Below are positions 42,106 to 52,189 of a stretch of DNA of 64,000 nucleotides, piece by piece. This stretch comes from JADLGL01 sp963667605 (lineage in GTDB: Bacteria; Pseudomonadota; Alphaproteobacteria; Rhizobiales; Kaistiaceae): positions 310,001 to 374,000 of the forward strand of contig CAXXUZ010000001.1 in NCBI GenBank assembly GCA_963667605.2, given 5' to 3'. Numbering within the stretch: the first letter of the stretch is position 1; every line of letters starts with the position of its first letter. The notes under the pieces are model-generated. The model ran no database searches. It saw only the letters and a list, made by a program, of their open reading frames with translations, and had not been told where the DNA came from. Position numbers and translations under genes: made by a program.

Positions 42106-42445
42106 GGTCGTTGTCCTTCTTGTCGGAACTGTCCAACAGCATCTGCTCCAGCCGGTCGAAGGCAGCGGACCAGAATTCGCGGTATTGGCCGATCCATCGG
42201 TCGACTGTTCCGATCGATTCGGGCCGAAAACGATAGCGGCGCCACTGCCGGTCGACTCGGTGCTCGACAAGTCCAGCGCCCTCCAAAATTCGAAGATGTC
42301 GAGAGATCGCTGGCTTGGAGATGAAGAACGGCTCCGCCAGGGTGCTAGCCGGCTGTTCGCCTTCAACCATCAGCCGCTCGACAATGGCAAGGCGGGTAGG
42401 ATCGGACAGGGCACCGAAGACTGTCGATAGTTTGGGGGTGACCAT
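42098..42445 (-). CDS. ArsR-family transcriptional regulator
   Basis: This 115-residue winged-helix protein begins VFGALSDPTRLAIVERL and has the recognition helix in FISKPAISRHLRILEGAGLV. It lacks the metal-binding cysteines of the arsenic sensors, so it belongs to the group paired with SRPBCC proteins. It probably represses its own operon; an AT-rich palindromic patch (ATCATATTAATTAA) lies about 25 bases upstream of the start. Confidence 0.9.
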   Translation of the reverse strand: MVTPKLSTVFGALSDPTRLAIVERLMVEGEQPASTLAEPFFISKPAISRHLRILEGAGLVEHRVDRQWRRYRFRPESIGTVDRWIGQYREFWSAAFDRLEQMLLDSSDKKDNDHA

Positions 42446-42652
42446 GGCGCTATGTGATGCTCAAGTTAATTAATATGATAGCTAAGCACTAAGCTGAAGG
42501 CAAGAGGTGAGATAAGCGGCTCGGGTCGCTCTGCCTCGGCCGGGCGTGGCTAGCAAGTAATCGACTTTCGCGCTAAACACGCGCCCGTTTCCACCTCCGT
42601 CGGTGGCCGAATCTGGCGCCGTACGGGATGCTCCCTCGACGAGGCACCGCCT

Positions 42653-44101
42653 GTGCTCCCAAGGCTTTGGCCTGCCGTCTTAAGCCTCGGCTGGATCATT
42701 CTGGCGATGGCCGCTGCCGAGGCGTTGATGGCGGGTGTCTCGCTTGCTGCGGATGACGGGCTGGTCGGCGCATTCGCCACCGGCGCTTTGATTACCGCGT
42801 TGTGCGGTGGCGGTGCGGTGCTCACCACTAAAGGCCGCCGCTTTGAGATGAACTTTCGCGACGCGGTGATCTTTACCGTCGCGGCCTGGTTCGTGATGCC
42901 GGTGTTCGCGGCTATTCCATTGCTGCAGCAGCCGGTGGCTCTCGATCCGGTGGACGCCTTGTTCGAGATGGTGTCGGCAATCACCACCACCGGTTCGACC
43001 GTTCTTGCCGGCCTCGACGAAATGCCGGCCTCGTTGTTGCTGTGGCGGTCGACGCTGCAATGGTTCGGCGGTTTCGGGATTATCGGCCTAGCCATCGTCA
43101 TCCTGCCCTTCCTCAAGATCGGCGGTATGCAGTTGTTCCGGCTGGAATCGTCGGATAGCGGCGACAAATATCTGCCGCGTGTGCAGACCATTGCCCGGGC
43201 GGTCGGCCAAATCTATCTCGGCCTGACGGTGGCGTGCTTCGCCACATATGTTCTGCTCGGCATGACGCCGTTCGACGCGCTAAACCATGCCTTCACCACC
43301 GTGTGCACCGGTGGCTTTTCCACCCATGATGCGTCCTTCGGATACTTCGAACGGCCGGCGCTTCGGTGGGCGGCGATTGTCTTCATGATCGGCGGCGCAG
43401 TGCCGTTTCTCGCCTATCTCAGGATCGTTCGACGCGGCGGCCTCCGCGAGCGGGTTGAATCGCAGGTAATCGTTTTCGTTGCCGTTGCATTTGTGGCAGT
43501 CGTGATAGTGGCGCTGTGGCTATCGTTCTCCGGCCGTTATGAAATCGGCGAAGCGATTACCGAGGCCGCGTTCAACACTGTCTCGATCATCACCACCACC
43601 GGCTATGCCTCCGCCGATTATTCCGCCTGGGGGCCGTTCGCGGCGCTGTTGTTCTTCATCTTTATGTTTCTGGGTGGCTGCACCGGGTCGACGACCGGCG
43701 GCATCAAGATTCTGCGGTACCAGATCATGGCGGCGACTATCTTCCAGCATCTGCGCCAAACCATCTATCCCCACATCGTCCAGCCGGTTCGGTATGGTGG
43801 CCACGCGATCGGCAATGAGCAGGTCGCCTCGGTCGGTGTTTTCGTGTTTCTCTATTTCGCGACTTTTGCCGTGGTGGCGATCATCTTCGCGATCACCGGG
43901 CTCGATACGATGACGGCCTTCTCCGCCGCTGGGGCAGCCGTCGGCAATATCGGCCCCGGCCTGGGCCCAGTGGTCGGACCGGCCGGAACCTATGCCAGCT
44001 TGGACGATTTTCAGAAGCTCGTCTTCGCCTTCTCGATGGTACTAGGGCGGCTTGAGATTCTGAGTGTTATGGTACTGTTGGCGCCAAGTTTTTATCGCTG
44101 A
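42653..44101 (+). CDS. trkH: Trk-type potassium uptake protein TrkH
   Basis: This is an inner-membrane potassium channel subunit of 482 residues with about ten membrane segments and four pore loops: ITTTGSTVL, VCTGGFSTH, ITTTGYASA and AVGNIGPGLG. Each holds the Gly that shapes the filter. The Arg of the last membrane segment region is present in GRLEILS. It starts at GTG 42653; no ATG fits. It needs the NAD-binding partner TrkA, which is not in this window. Confidence 0.93.
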   Translation: MLPRLWPAVLSLGWIILAMAAAEALMAGVSLAADDGLVGAFATGALITALCGGGAVLTTKGRRFEMNFRDAVIFTVAAWFVMPVFAAIPLLQQPVALDPVDALFEMVSAITTTGSTVLAGLDEMPASLLLWRSTLQWFGGFGIIGLAIVILPFLKIGGMQLFRLESSDSGDKYLPRVQTIARAVGQIYLGLTVACFATYVLLGMTPFDALNHAFTTVCTGGFSTHDASFGYFERPALRWAAIVFMIGGAVPFLAYLRIVRRGGLRERVESQVIVFVAVAFVAVVIVALWLSFSGRYEIGEAITEAAFNTVSIITTTGYASADYSAWGPFAALLFFIFMFLGGCTGSTTGGIKILRYQIMAATIFQHLRQTIYPHIVQPVRYGGHAIGNEQVASVGVFVFLYFATFAVVAIIFAITGLDTMTAFSAAGAAVGNIGPGLGPVVGPAGTYASLDDFQKLVFAFSMVLGRLEILSVMVLLAPSFYR

Positions 44102-44162
44102 GCGGGGAAGCTTTGCCGCCGTAATCGGAAACCTGGTTTGGGGACCGGGTATCGCTGTGGCG

Positions 44163-44246
44163 CTACAGCGCTCCAACTAGGACTGCGCCGATGAAAAGTA
44201 TCGCCGCGCCCAATACGATTACCCGCAACGAGAGGGCTGAGGTCAT
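44163..44246 (-). CDS. Possible 27-residue membrane peptide
   Basis: The ATG at 44246 follows GGGTGGAGACG, a good ribosome site. The product, starting MTSALSLRVIVLGAAILFIG, is one hydrophobic helix after a short head and ends in TAG. It lies in the 3' region after trkH on the other strand. Its size makes chance possible; the start signal and helix are the support. Confidence 0.35.
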   Translation of the reverse strand: MTSALSLRVIVLGAAILFIGAVLVGAL

Positions 44247-44594
44247 CGTCTCCACCCTTTGCCTCCGTCCAGAACGCCAAGATTAGTGCCTATCGCGGCC
44301 GGGACGAAGCAAAATCTTGGCCACATCAAAGCTTGAAATGAGCATCTGATTCCAACCGATTGGCCAATTGCGATTTTCCGGCCGCTTCAACACGGTTGCT
44401 ATTGTGGACAAGCTGCCGAGGCGCCCTTCATTTTTGGGTCGATCGAACGCGCCGCCGTCGCATCTGAGTCGGATGGCCGTCTTTGCGTCGGTGCTCGGCT
44501 CGGCTAGCTTGCGTACGCTGCCGACGCGCCCGACAGATCGTGACTGCAGCCGCATGGCCGATCGGTGCTGGCGGCCGCCTGGCGGAGATGGACG
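44247..44594. other. Intergenic, no gene recognised
   Basis: No promoter or repeat that I can support. The frames on the minus strand mirror the CDF gene and lack family motifs. Confidence 0.35.
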
Positions 44595-45482
44595 GTGACC
44601 CGAACGCTCAAAATTGCAGTCGGTAGCTTGGTCGTCGGCGTCGCCGTGCTGACGCTGAAGCTGGTGGCCTACTACCTCACCGGCAGTATCGGCCTCTATT
44701 CCGATGCGCTGGAGAGTCTGGTCAATGTCGGTGCCGCCATCGCCGTGATCGTGGTGGTTTGGCTCGCCGGCAAGCCGGCTGACGCCAACCACCCCTACGG
44801 CCACACCAAGGCGGAATATTTCTCGGCGGTGGGTGAGGGCGTGCTGATCATCGTCGCCGCCGCCTCGATCCTGCGAGAGGCCTATGGTGGGCTGATCGAG
44901 CCGCCGGTCTTCGACGAACCGACAGTCGGCCTGTTGGTCAACGTCTCGGCCACCTTGGTCAATGCCGCATGGGGCACGCTTCTTGTGGTGATGGGACGGC
45001 GGCTGGGGTCGCCGGCTTTGGTGGCCGACGGACGGCATCTATTTGCCGACGTGGTGACCTCGGTCGGGGTTGTGGTCGGCGTGATGTTGGCGATCAGCAC
45101 CGGCATTGCGGTGATCGACCCGGTTATCGCCGCCCTGGTCGCGCTCAATGTGCTGTGGTCGGGCTGGAAGTTGGTCAAGCAATCAGTCGGCGGACTGATG
45201 GACACGGCGGCGCCGCCGGCACAGGTCGAGCGGATGCGCGAAATCATCGCGACCCATGCCAAGGGTGCGATCGAGGTGCATGATCTTCGCAGCAGGAATG
45301 CCGGTGCCCTAACCTTCGTCGATTTCCATTTGGTGGTTGCCGGCGAGATGCCGGTGACCGAAGCTCACGACATCTGCGACCGAATCGAGCGGGGCGTGAG
45401 CGAAGCGTTTCCCGATGTCCGGATCACCATCCATATCGAGCCCGAGGACAAGGCTAAGCATGCCGGAATCGTAGTGATCTAG
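44595..45482 (+). CDS. Cation diffusion facilitator (divalent metal exporter)
   Basis: This inner-membrane proton/metal antiporter has 295 residues from GTG 44595 (MTRTLKIAVG), which follows GGCGGAGATGG; GTG 44565 is an alternative. Six membrane segments and the metal site residues appear as YSDALESLVN in helix 2 and HLFADVVTS in helix 5, with HPYGHTKAEYFS between helices 2 and 3. A cytosolic ferredoxin-like domain follows (VHDLRSRNAGALTFVDFHL). The metal is probably zinc, iron or manganese; sequence alone does not decide. The stop is TAG. Confidence 0.92.
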   Translation: MTRTLKIAVGSLVVGVAVLTLKLVAYYLTGSIGLYSDALESLVNVGAAIAVIVVVWLAGKPADANHPYGHTKAEYFSAVGEGVLIIVAAASILREAYGGLIEPPVFDEPTVGLLVNVSATLVNAAWGTLLVVMGRRLGSPALVADGRHLFADVVTSVGVVVGVMLAISTGIAVIDPVIAALVALNVLWSGWKLVKQSVGGLMDTAAPPAQVERMREIIATHAKGAIEVHDLRSRNAGALTFVDFHLVVAGEMPVTEAHDICDRIERGVSEAFPDVRITIHIEPEDKAKHAGIVVI

Positions 45483-45542
45483 CGTACCGCGAGCCGGTTA
45501 AGGTTGAGAGTCCCTTAACATTCTGCCGGCATCTATCGGGCC

Positions 45543-46382
45543 ATGGTCCGTCGTGTTGCGTATCTGGCGGTTCCCGTCTTGCTGCTTGTTGGCTTGGGCG
45601 GGTGCGCGCTCAATATCTTCAATTTCGAGCGGCGCGAGGCTTGGCGGGCCGATTCCGAGCAAATCTGCATGGCCAGCCGGCCGTTCCGCCGCGACGATTA
45701 CATCGTTCAGGTTCGCGCCATCAATGACCAAGGCGTTTGCGGGATGGAGCGGCCGCTTCAGGTAGCGGCGCTAGGCGACGGAACAGTGGTGGTCGGTCCG
45801 ACGGCGACGATCGGCTGCCCGATGACTGTGGCGCTGGAGCAGTGGATGGCTGAATCAGTGCAGCCGGCAGCGGTTGCTGGCTTTGGCGCGCCGGTGGTCG
45901 CGGTCCGGCAGATCTCCGACTATGCGTGCCGTAACCGTAACGGCCAGGCCGGCGCCGACCTTTCCGAACACGCCTTCGGCAATGCGCTCGATATCGCCGC
46001 GTTCCAGCTCGCCGATGGCCGCGTTGTTACCGTCGAGGACGGCTGGAACGGCTCGCCAGAAGAGCGGGAGTTCCTGCGCGAGGTCCACGCCACCGCCTGT
46101 CGATATTTCACCACCGTCCTCGAGCCCGGCGTCGACTATCATAATGATCATCTTCACGTTGATCTCGCCCATCACAATTCCGATGGTACCTCGCGTTATT
46201 GCCGGCCGACACCGGTGATGCCGCCGCCGCGCTTGCCGGTGTTTAATCTGCCGATCGCCGAGGTTGACGCGGCGGCTCCGCCCGGCATCGCCGAAGCGAC
46301 GCCGTTGGCAGCGGCGACCGACACGATCGCGACCGGAGCGCTCGCGCGCATCGGCAAGTTGATCCAGGCGCTCGTCGACTGA
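45543..46382 (+). CDS. Extensin-like family lipoprotein
   Basis: This 279-residue protein has a lipoprotein signal (LLLVGLGGC, Cys near residue 21). The extensin-like C-terminal domain resembles M15 zinc peptidases: SEHAFGNALDIAAF and YHNDHLHVDLAHH give the His, Asp and His expected to bind zinc, with paired cysteines elsewhere. A role in trimming peptidoglycan peptides at the outer membrane is inferred. A low-complexity Ala/Pro tail follows. A weak hairpin (GTTAAGG, CCTTAAC) lies upstream, after the CDF gene. Confidence 0.87.
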   Translation: MVRRVAYLAVPVLLLVGLGGCALNIFNFERREAWRADSEQICMASRPFRRDDYIVQVRAINDQGVCGMERPLQVAALGDGTVVVGPTATIGCPMTVALEQWMAESVQPAAVAGFGAPVVAVRQISDYACRNRNGQAGADLSEHAFGNALDIAAFQLADGRVVTVEDGWNGSPEEREFLREVHATACRYFTTVLEPGVDYHNDHLHVDLAHHNSDGTSRYCRPTPVMPPPRLPVFNLPIAEVDAAAPPGIAEATPLAAATDTIATGALARIGKLIQALVD

Positions 46383-46403
46383 GCGCGGCCAAGTGTCGAA
46401 GCC

Positions 46404-49400
46404 TCAATCGCGGCTCCCGTAACCGCCGCCGGTGGGCGTGGTGACGATCACCGCGTCTCCCGGCTTGACGCCAGTCTGATCGGCTCCGTCAAGCGTCTCG
46501 ACCGAGCCATCGGCGTGTCGGAGCCGGGTGATTCCAAGCTCACCCGGCTCGCCGCCTTCGAGTCCATGCGGCGCAATCCTTCGGTGCGAGGCAAGGATCG
46601 CGCAGTCCATCTCCTCAAGAAACCGGATCGTCCGTTCAGTGCCGTCGCCGGCCGACCAGCGGCCGCGGCCGCCCGAGCTCTCGCGGATATGGAAATCTTC
46701 GACCAAGACCGGGTAGCGAAGCTCCAGCACCTCGGGGTCGGTGAGGCGGGAATTGGTCATATGGGTCTGTACCGCCGCCGCACCGTTGAATCCCGGCCCG
46801 GCCGGTGAGCCTGAGGCGATGGTTTCGTAATATTGGTATCGGTCATTGCCGAATGTGAGGTTGTTCATCGTGCCCTGGCTGGAGGACATGGCTCCGAGCG
46901 CGCCGAAAATGCAGTCGGTGATCTGCTGGCTGGTTTCGACATTGCCGGCGACTACCGCGGCCGGATAAGCGGGCCGAAGCATCGAGCCTTTGGGGATGAT
47001 GGTTTTCAGCGGGCGAAGGCAACCGGCATTAATCGGGATGGTGCCGCCGACCACTACCCTGAAGCAGTAGAGCACCACAGCACGGGTCACTGGCTCGGGA
47101 GCATTGAAATTGTTCTTCTGCTGTGGCGAGGTGCCGGTGAAATCGAGCGTTGCTTCGCGCCGCTCCCGGTCGATGCTTATCCTCACTCGGATGGTGGCGC
47201 CTTGATCGGTTTCGACTGCGAACTCGGAGTCCGAGAGCCGGTCGATGACGCGCCGCACCGCTTCTTCAGCGTTGTCCTGGACGTGGCCCATATAGGCAGC
47301 GACCACATCGGCGCCGGACTCGGTGACCAGGCGGTTGAGCTCGGTGGTACCACGGATATTGGCGGCGATCTGGGCTTCGAGATCGGCTAGATTCTGGGAG
47401 AGGTTCCGGACTGGGTGGGGGTGATCGGTCAGGAGCGCAGTCAACTCAGCCTCGCGCAAATCGCCGGCCACGACCAGTTTGAAGTTCTCGATAAGGACAC
47501 CCTCTTCCTCGACGGTCGTCGCCCGCGGCGTCATCGATCCCGGCGCGAGGCCGCCGATATCGGCGTGATGACCGCGTGAGGCGACCCAAAAACGGATCGT
47601 CTCGCTGTCTTCCGCGAACACCGGCGACACCACGGTTATGTCGGGCAAATGAGTGCCGCCATCATAGGGGGCGTTGAGGGCGAAAACGTCACCGGGCCGG
47701 ATGGCACCCTCATTGCGGCGGATGACGGTCTCGACCGACCGATCCATCGAGCCGAGATGGACCGGAATATGCGGCGCGTTGGCGATCAGCTCGCCTTCGG
47801 CGTTGAAGATCGCGCAGGAGAAATCGAGCCGCTCCTTGATGTTCACCGAATGTGCGGTGTTCTGCAGCACCACCCCCATCTCCTCGGCGATCGCCATGAA
47901 GCGATTGTTGAAAAGCTCCAGCATCACCGGGTCGGCTTTGGTGCCGATGGCGGCGCGCTGGCGGGGGGCCTTGGCGCGGGTGAGGATGATTTGATCGCCG
48001 GCCGTGATCTCGGTCGCCCATCCCGGCTCGACGACAATCGTTTGATGCGGCTCAATAATCAGCGCCGGGCCGGTGACCTTGTGACCGGGGCGAAGATCGG
48101 CGCGTAGATAGATCGAAGCGTCATGCCAGTTTCCTTGCGAATAGAAGCGTGAACGCTCGGCGGAGATCGGCTCATTCGTGATCCGAGGCCGCTCCAGATC
48201 GTCGATCTCGGCTCCGGCAAGACTGGCCTCAACTTCAAGTGTCTCAATGATAATCGTCTTGCCTTCGAACAAGAACCCGAACCGGGCTCGATGCGCGGCC
48301 TCGAAAGCGGCGATGATGTCGCTGAAGTGGAGAGGCCGGTGGTCGCCAGCCACACCATCCTCGTCAGACCTCAGAATAGGCGCGGGGAGTGTGGTGTCGG
48401 CGCCGTCATAACGGAGATGGGCGATGGCGGCGATTGTTGCTTCGCCGCCGGGGTGCTGCTCCTTGAGGGCGCTGATGGTTTCGTCAGCCAGCTCCGACAG
48501 AGCGCGAGCCAACTCTTCCGCCGCATTGACCGCTTCAGAATCTGATTCCGTGTTCAGCGACAACAGTATGGCCTTGCTGCGATTTACAGCAACTCTTGCC
48601 AGACCCATGCCATAGGCCGACAACACGCCCGAAAGCGGGTGGATCAAGATGTGCGTCATGCTCAGAGCATCGGCGACAAGGCACGCATGTTGGCCGGCGG
48701 CGCCGCCGAAACAGTTGAGCACGCATTTGGTGACGTCGTGTCCGCGCTGAACAGAGATCTTGCGGATCGCATTGGCCATGTTGTCGACGGCAATTTTGAC
48801 AAAGCCGTCGGCGAGTTCCTCCAGGTCATGCACACCATCAATCTCGCTGGTGAGAGCAGCGAAGCCGCGGCTCACCGCTTCGGCGTCGAGCGGCTGATCG
48901 CGACTCGGTCCGAACACCGCGGGAAAATGCTGCGGGATCAGCTTGCCGGCCATGATATTGGCGTCGGTAATGGTAAGCGGGCCGCCGTTGCGATAGGCGA
49001 CAGGTCCGGGGTTGGCCCCTGCTGATTGTGGCCCGACTTGAAGCCGCCCTTGGTCGACGCGAAGGATCGAGCCGCCGCCGGCGGCGACGGTGTGGATGCG
49101 CATCATCGGCGCCCTGATTCGAACGCCGGCAATTTCGGTTTCAAGATCGCGCTCGAGGAGGCCGTCGAAATGCGACACATCGGTGGAGGTGCCGCCCATA
49201 TCGAAGCCGATGACCCGATCGAAACCGGCTCGTTTCGCAGTTTCGATCGCAGCGATGACGCCGCCGGCCGGGCCGGAAAGAATCGCGTCCTTGCCGCGAA
49301 AGTGACCGGCCGCGGCGAGGCCGCCGGAAGACTGCATGAAGAATAAGGGTGCCGTTCCGCCGATTTCGTCAACGATTCTAGCGATATAGCGGCGAAGGAT

Positions 49401-50048
49401 CGGCGACAGATAGGCGTCGACCACGCTGGTGTCGCCGCGGCCGACTAGCTTGATCAAGGGTGCGACTTCGTGGCTGGTGGAAATCTGGCTGAAGCCGGCG
49501 TCTGCGGCGAGCTTGGCAACGAGTTCCTCATGCTCCGGAAACGCCCAGGCATGCATGAACACGATCGCGACAGCGTCGATCCCGTCGCCCCGCGCCTTGG
49601 TGAGTGCAGTCCGGATGGCGTCCCGGTTCGGCGCACGCACGACCGTCCCGTCGGCGCGGATGCGTTCGTCGATCTCGACGACGAGTTCGTAGAGCATTTG
49701 CGGTTTGATGACCTCCTTGGCGAAGATATCGGGCCGGGCCTGATTGCCGATCCGGAGGGCGTCGCGAAAGCCGCTGGTGATCAAGAGGAGGACAGGCTCA
49801 CCCTTGTGCTCGAGGAGAGCATTGGTGGCGACTGTCGTCCCCATTTTGATATTGCCGATTGTGTCGGGCGGGATCGGCGCTCCGACAGCGAGGCCGAGGG
49901 CGCGGCGGACGCCCTCTATTGCGGCGTCGGCATAGGCGGCGCTTTCCGACAGGAGCTTCCGAGAATGGGTTCGCCCTTGAGGATCGCGGGCAACGATATC
50001 GGTGAAAGTGCCGCCACGGTCGATCCAGAAATTCCAGTGTTTGGTCAC
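46404..50048 (-). CDS. 5-oxoprolinase (fused HyuA/HyuB hydantoinase)
   Basis: This ATP-dependent enzyme opens 5-oxoproline to glutamate. Its 1214 residues match the fused form. The HyuA half starts FWIDRGGTFTDIVARDPQGR and includes GFDMGGTSTDVSHFDG; the HyuB half starts near residue 700 with NNRFMAIAEEMGVVLQNTAH and includes VNIKERLDFSCAIFN and GGGYGSRD at the end. The start is GTG. A related carbon-nitrogen hydantoinase role is possible, but the fusion and length favour 5-oxoprolinase. It is intact and divergent from the DjlA-like gene. Confidence 0.92.
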   Translation of the reverse strand: MTKHWNFWIDRGGTFTDIVARDPQGRTHSRKLLSESAAYADAAIEGVRRALGLAVGAPIPPDTIGNIKMGTTVATNALLEHKGEPVLLLITSGFRDALRIGNQARPDIFAKEVIKPQMLYELVVEIDERIRADGTVVRAPNRDAIRTALTKARGDGIDAVAIVFMHAWAFPEHEELVAKLAADAGFSQISTSHEVAPLIKLVGRGDTSVVDAYLSPILRRYIARIVDEIGGTAPLFFMQSSGGLAAAGHFRGKDAILSGPAGGVIAAIETAKRAGFDRVIGFDMGGTSTDVSHFDGLLERDLETEIAGVRIRAPMMRIHTVAAGGGSILRVDQGRLQVGPQSAGANPGPVAYRNGGPLTITDANIMAGKLIPQHFPAVFGPSRDQPLDAEAVSRGFAALTSEIDGVHDLEELADGFVKIAVDNMANAIRKISVQRGHDVTKCVLNCFGGAAGQHACLVADALSMTHILIHPLSGVLSAYGMGLARVAVNRSKAILLSLNTESDSEAVNAAEELARALSELADETISALKEQHPGGEATIAAIAHLRYDGADTTLPAPILRSDEDGVAGDHRPLHFSDIIAAFEAAHRARFGFLFEGKTIIIETLEVEASLAGAEIDDLERPRITNEPISAERSRFYSQGNWHDASIYLRADLRPGHKVTGPALIIEPHQTIVVEPGWATEITAGDQIILTRAKAPRQRAAIGTKADPVMLELFNNRFMAIAEEMGVVLQNTAHSVNIKERLDFSCAIFNAEGELIANAPHIPVHLGSMDRSVETVIRRNEGAIRPGDVFALNAPYDGGTHLPDITVVSPVFAEDSETIRFWVASRGHHADIGGLAPGSMTPRATTVEEEGVLIENFKLVVAGDLREAELTALLTDHPHPVRNLSQNLADLEAQIAANIRGTTELNRLVTESGADVVAAYMGHVQDNAEEAVRRVIDRLSDSEFAVETDQGATIRVRISIDRERREATLDFTGTSPQQKNNFNAPEPVTRAVVLYCFRVVVGGTIPINAGCLRPLKTIIPKGSMLRPAYPAAVVAGNVETSQQITDCIFGALGAMSSSQGTMNNLTFGNDRYQYYETIASGSPAGPGFNGAAAVQTHMTNSRLTDPEVLELRYPVLVEDFHIRESSGGRGRWSAGDGTERTIRFLEEMDCAILASHRRIAPHGLEGGEPGELGITRLRHADGSVETLDGADQTGVKPGDAVIVTTPTGGGYGSRD

Positions 50049-50086
50049 GCGATGCCCCGAAAACGAAAACAGGCTATGATCCAGCG

Positions 50087-50785
50087 ATGAACCTTTGGCA
50101 CCGATTCACCGGCATTCTTGGCGATGGCGCCGAAGCCATGGGCGTCCTTTTCGATCGAGTGGCATCTCGCTTCTCCGGCGATCCGGAGGCCCGGCGGCAT
50201 GTGAACTTCTCAATCGCCATTGTCGCGCTTTCGGCGAAAATGGCCAAGGCCGACGGGGTTGTCACAACTGACGAAGTTGCCGCTTTTCGCAGACTCGTCG
50301 ACTTCCCGGAAAGCCAGGCTCGTCACATTGAGCGCCTGTTCGACATCGCCCGCCGGGACGTGGCCGGCTATCAATCCTATGCCGCCAAGATCGCTCGGCT
50401 GTATCCGGCTGGCGACCCGCTCTTCGCCGATATAATCGACGCCTTGTTCGAGATCGCCAAAGCGGACCACTATATCCACGATTCGGAACTAGCGTATCTC
50501 GCTGATGTTGCGGAGCATTTCTGCCTTAGCGAGCGGGCGTTCGACCAGATCAAAGCGCGCCACGTCGTGCCGGAGGAGGGTGATCCCTATCTCATTATCG
50601 GTGCGGACCGCGATGACCATTTCGACGATCTTCGCGCTCGCTATCGGCGTCTGGTTGCCGAACACCATCCGGACCGACTGATCGCGCGCGGTGTACCGGC
50701 CGAGTTCATCGCCATTGGCACGCAGCGTTTGGCAGCGATCAACGTCGCTTGGGACCGGATCGAGGCCGAGCGACGGGGGGCCTAA
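50087..50785 (+). CDS. DjlA-like co-chaperone (TerB plus J domain)
   Basis: This 232-residue protein has an N-terminal TerB-type helical domain (SAKMAKADGVVTTDEVAAFR and EIAKADHYIHDSELAYLADV) followed by a C-terminal J domain with the essential HPD in AEHHPDRL. J domains stimulate DnaK ATPase. No clear membrane anchor is visible, unlike classical DjlA. RNase P RNA follows directly on the same strand. Confidence 0.88.
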   Translation: MNLWHRFTGILGDGAEAMGVLFDRVASRFSGDPEARRHVNFSIAIVALSAKMAKADGVVTTDEVAAFRRLVDFPESQARHIERLFDIARRDVAGYQSYAAKIARLYPAGDPLFADIIDALFEIAKADHYIHDSELAYLADVAEHFCLSERAFDQIKARHVVPEEGDPYLIIGADRDDHFDDLRARYRRLVAEHHPDRLIARGVPAEFIAIGTQRLAAINVAWDRIEAERRGA

Positions 50786-50798
50786 ACCGGCCGGAAGC

Positions 50799-50828
50799 TT
50801 GACCCCGCGTCGGTCCTCGCCACATATC
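50799..50828 (+). promoter_or_regulatory. Promoter of rnpB
   Basis: TTGACC at 50799-50804, 18 bases, then CATATC at 50823-50828, placing transcription start near 50835, the expected 5' end of the RNA. Confidence 0.55.
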
Positions 50829-50834
50829 CTCCAG

Positions 50835-51227
50835 TGCCAGCTGGCCGGACGGCCGCTCCGGCAAGGGTCGAAAGGCCGCTGGAGAGGAAAGTCCGGGCTC
50901 CATGGAAACACGGTGCCGGGTAACGCCCGGCGGGGGCGACCCCAGGGAAAGTGCCACAGAAAGCAAACCGCCGCGGTCCTCGGATCGCGGCAAGGGTGAA
51001 AGGGTGGGGTAAGAGCCCACCGCGGGACCGGTAACGGGACCGGCATGGCAAACCCCACCGGGAGCAAAACCGAATAGGGACGGCGCGGGGTCGTAAGCCT
51101 CAGGCGGGTTTTCACGCCCAGCCGTCCGGGTGGGTTGCGTGAGACATCCGGCAACGGATGTCCAAGAGGAATGGCCGTCACGCGGCTTCGGCCGCCATAC
51201 AGAACCCGGCTTACAGGCCAGCTGGCG
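50835..51227 (+). ncRNA. rnpB: RNase P RNA (class A)
   Basis: The catalytic RNA matures tRNA 5' ends. Visible hallmarks are the GAGGAAAGTCCGGGCTCC core near 50883, GGTAACGCCCGG, the AGGGTGAAAGGGTGGGGTAA segment, CAAACCCCACCGGGAGCAAA and, near the 3' end, ACAGAACCCGGCTTACAG. The ends pair as GCCAGCTGGCC with GGCCAGCTGGC. It is about 393 bases. Exact ends are estimated from this pairing. Confidence 0.95.
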
Positions 51228-51233
51228 CTTTTC

Positions 51234-51996
51234 TCATTTCGTTTCGGGGTTGCCTGAGCCGATCGTCGATGCAGCTCGCGCTGGCCGTGCGGCCTTGCGC
51301 GCCGCTTTGTCGAGGTCGGCGGCGCGGCTGAAATCAAGGATCGGCTCACGCAATTGCTGCTTCGACCAATGATCGACATTTCGATCTTCGAGATTTCTTT
51401 CGTTGCGGTGGTAGCGATAGGCTTCCTCGTGATTGATCAAGCGGATGGAGTTCAGTTGCTTCTCGGGCAGTTCGTCCCAAAGGGCGGTGAGGGCGCCGGG
51501 GCCGGTGACCTCCAGAGATCGTCTGAAACGCCGTTGGCGATGTTGAAGAGGATGCGATCGAAGAAAAGCTGTATCAGTGGATGCCGGGGGGCAGCGAGCA
51601 TCAGCCCCATTCGGATAATCTCTCGGCCCCCTTTCGTCAGCCTGTAGAGCACGCAGTCCGGGCCTCCTTTCAGAAGGTGATCGAGGGGCCTGAGGCTGCT
51701 GGTATCGGCATCGGCATAGGCCCCGCCGAAGGCCAGCAGGGCCGAGGTCCGCAATATGTCCGAGCGCATTGACGGGATCGTGCTGGCGATGAAGCAGCGT
51801 GCCGCCTCCAGACCGAATTGGCTGTGAATGAAAGATACGGCGCTCTCGTCGTTCCATAGGATGTGACTCCAGCCCGGATGGTGATCGCGCAATATCCGCG
51901 AACAGGACAGGTCTGGATGCACGCGGCAACATCATCGGGCGGAACCGGCTGGTCCCAAAATTGATGGATGAGCTTCGGGATCATCACCGCCCACAA
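51234..51996 (-). pseudogene. DXD-type glycosyltransferase, two frameshifts
   Basis: The parts are MIPKLIHQFWDQPVPPDDVA (start about 51981), then one frame over HPGWSHILWNDESAVSFIHS and SDILRTSALLAFGGAYADAD with the DXD motif, then in a third frame LEVTGPGALTALWDELPEKQ to the TGA at 51234. Together they cover a glycosyltransferase of the sugar-binding DXD family (as in capsular and toxin transferases). Frame changes near 51930 and 51510 break it. It sits between rnpB and the dcw cluster. Confidence 0.75.
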
Positions 51997-52189
51997 TTGT
52001 CGTCACTTAAGTGGCCGTTGGTCTAGGGCTGATGCACCGTTAGTCCAAATATTGCCGTCATTCCGCAACGGTCATCAGAGAATCGCCCGAACGGGCTCAT
52101 TTACCGCCGGTAGCCTTTCAAACAAAATATTAAGCCTAACGGGCCGATGCTAGCGGTTCTGTTCGCGGTCCGTGGGGAGCGAGATTCCA

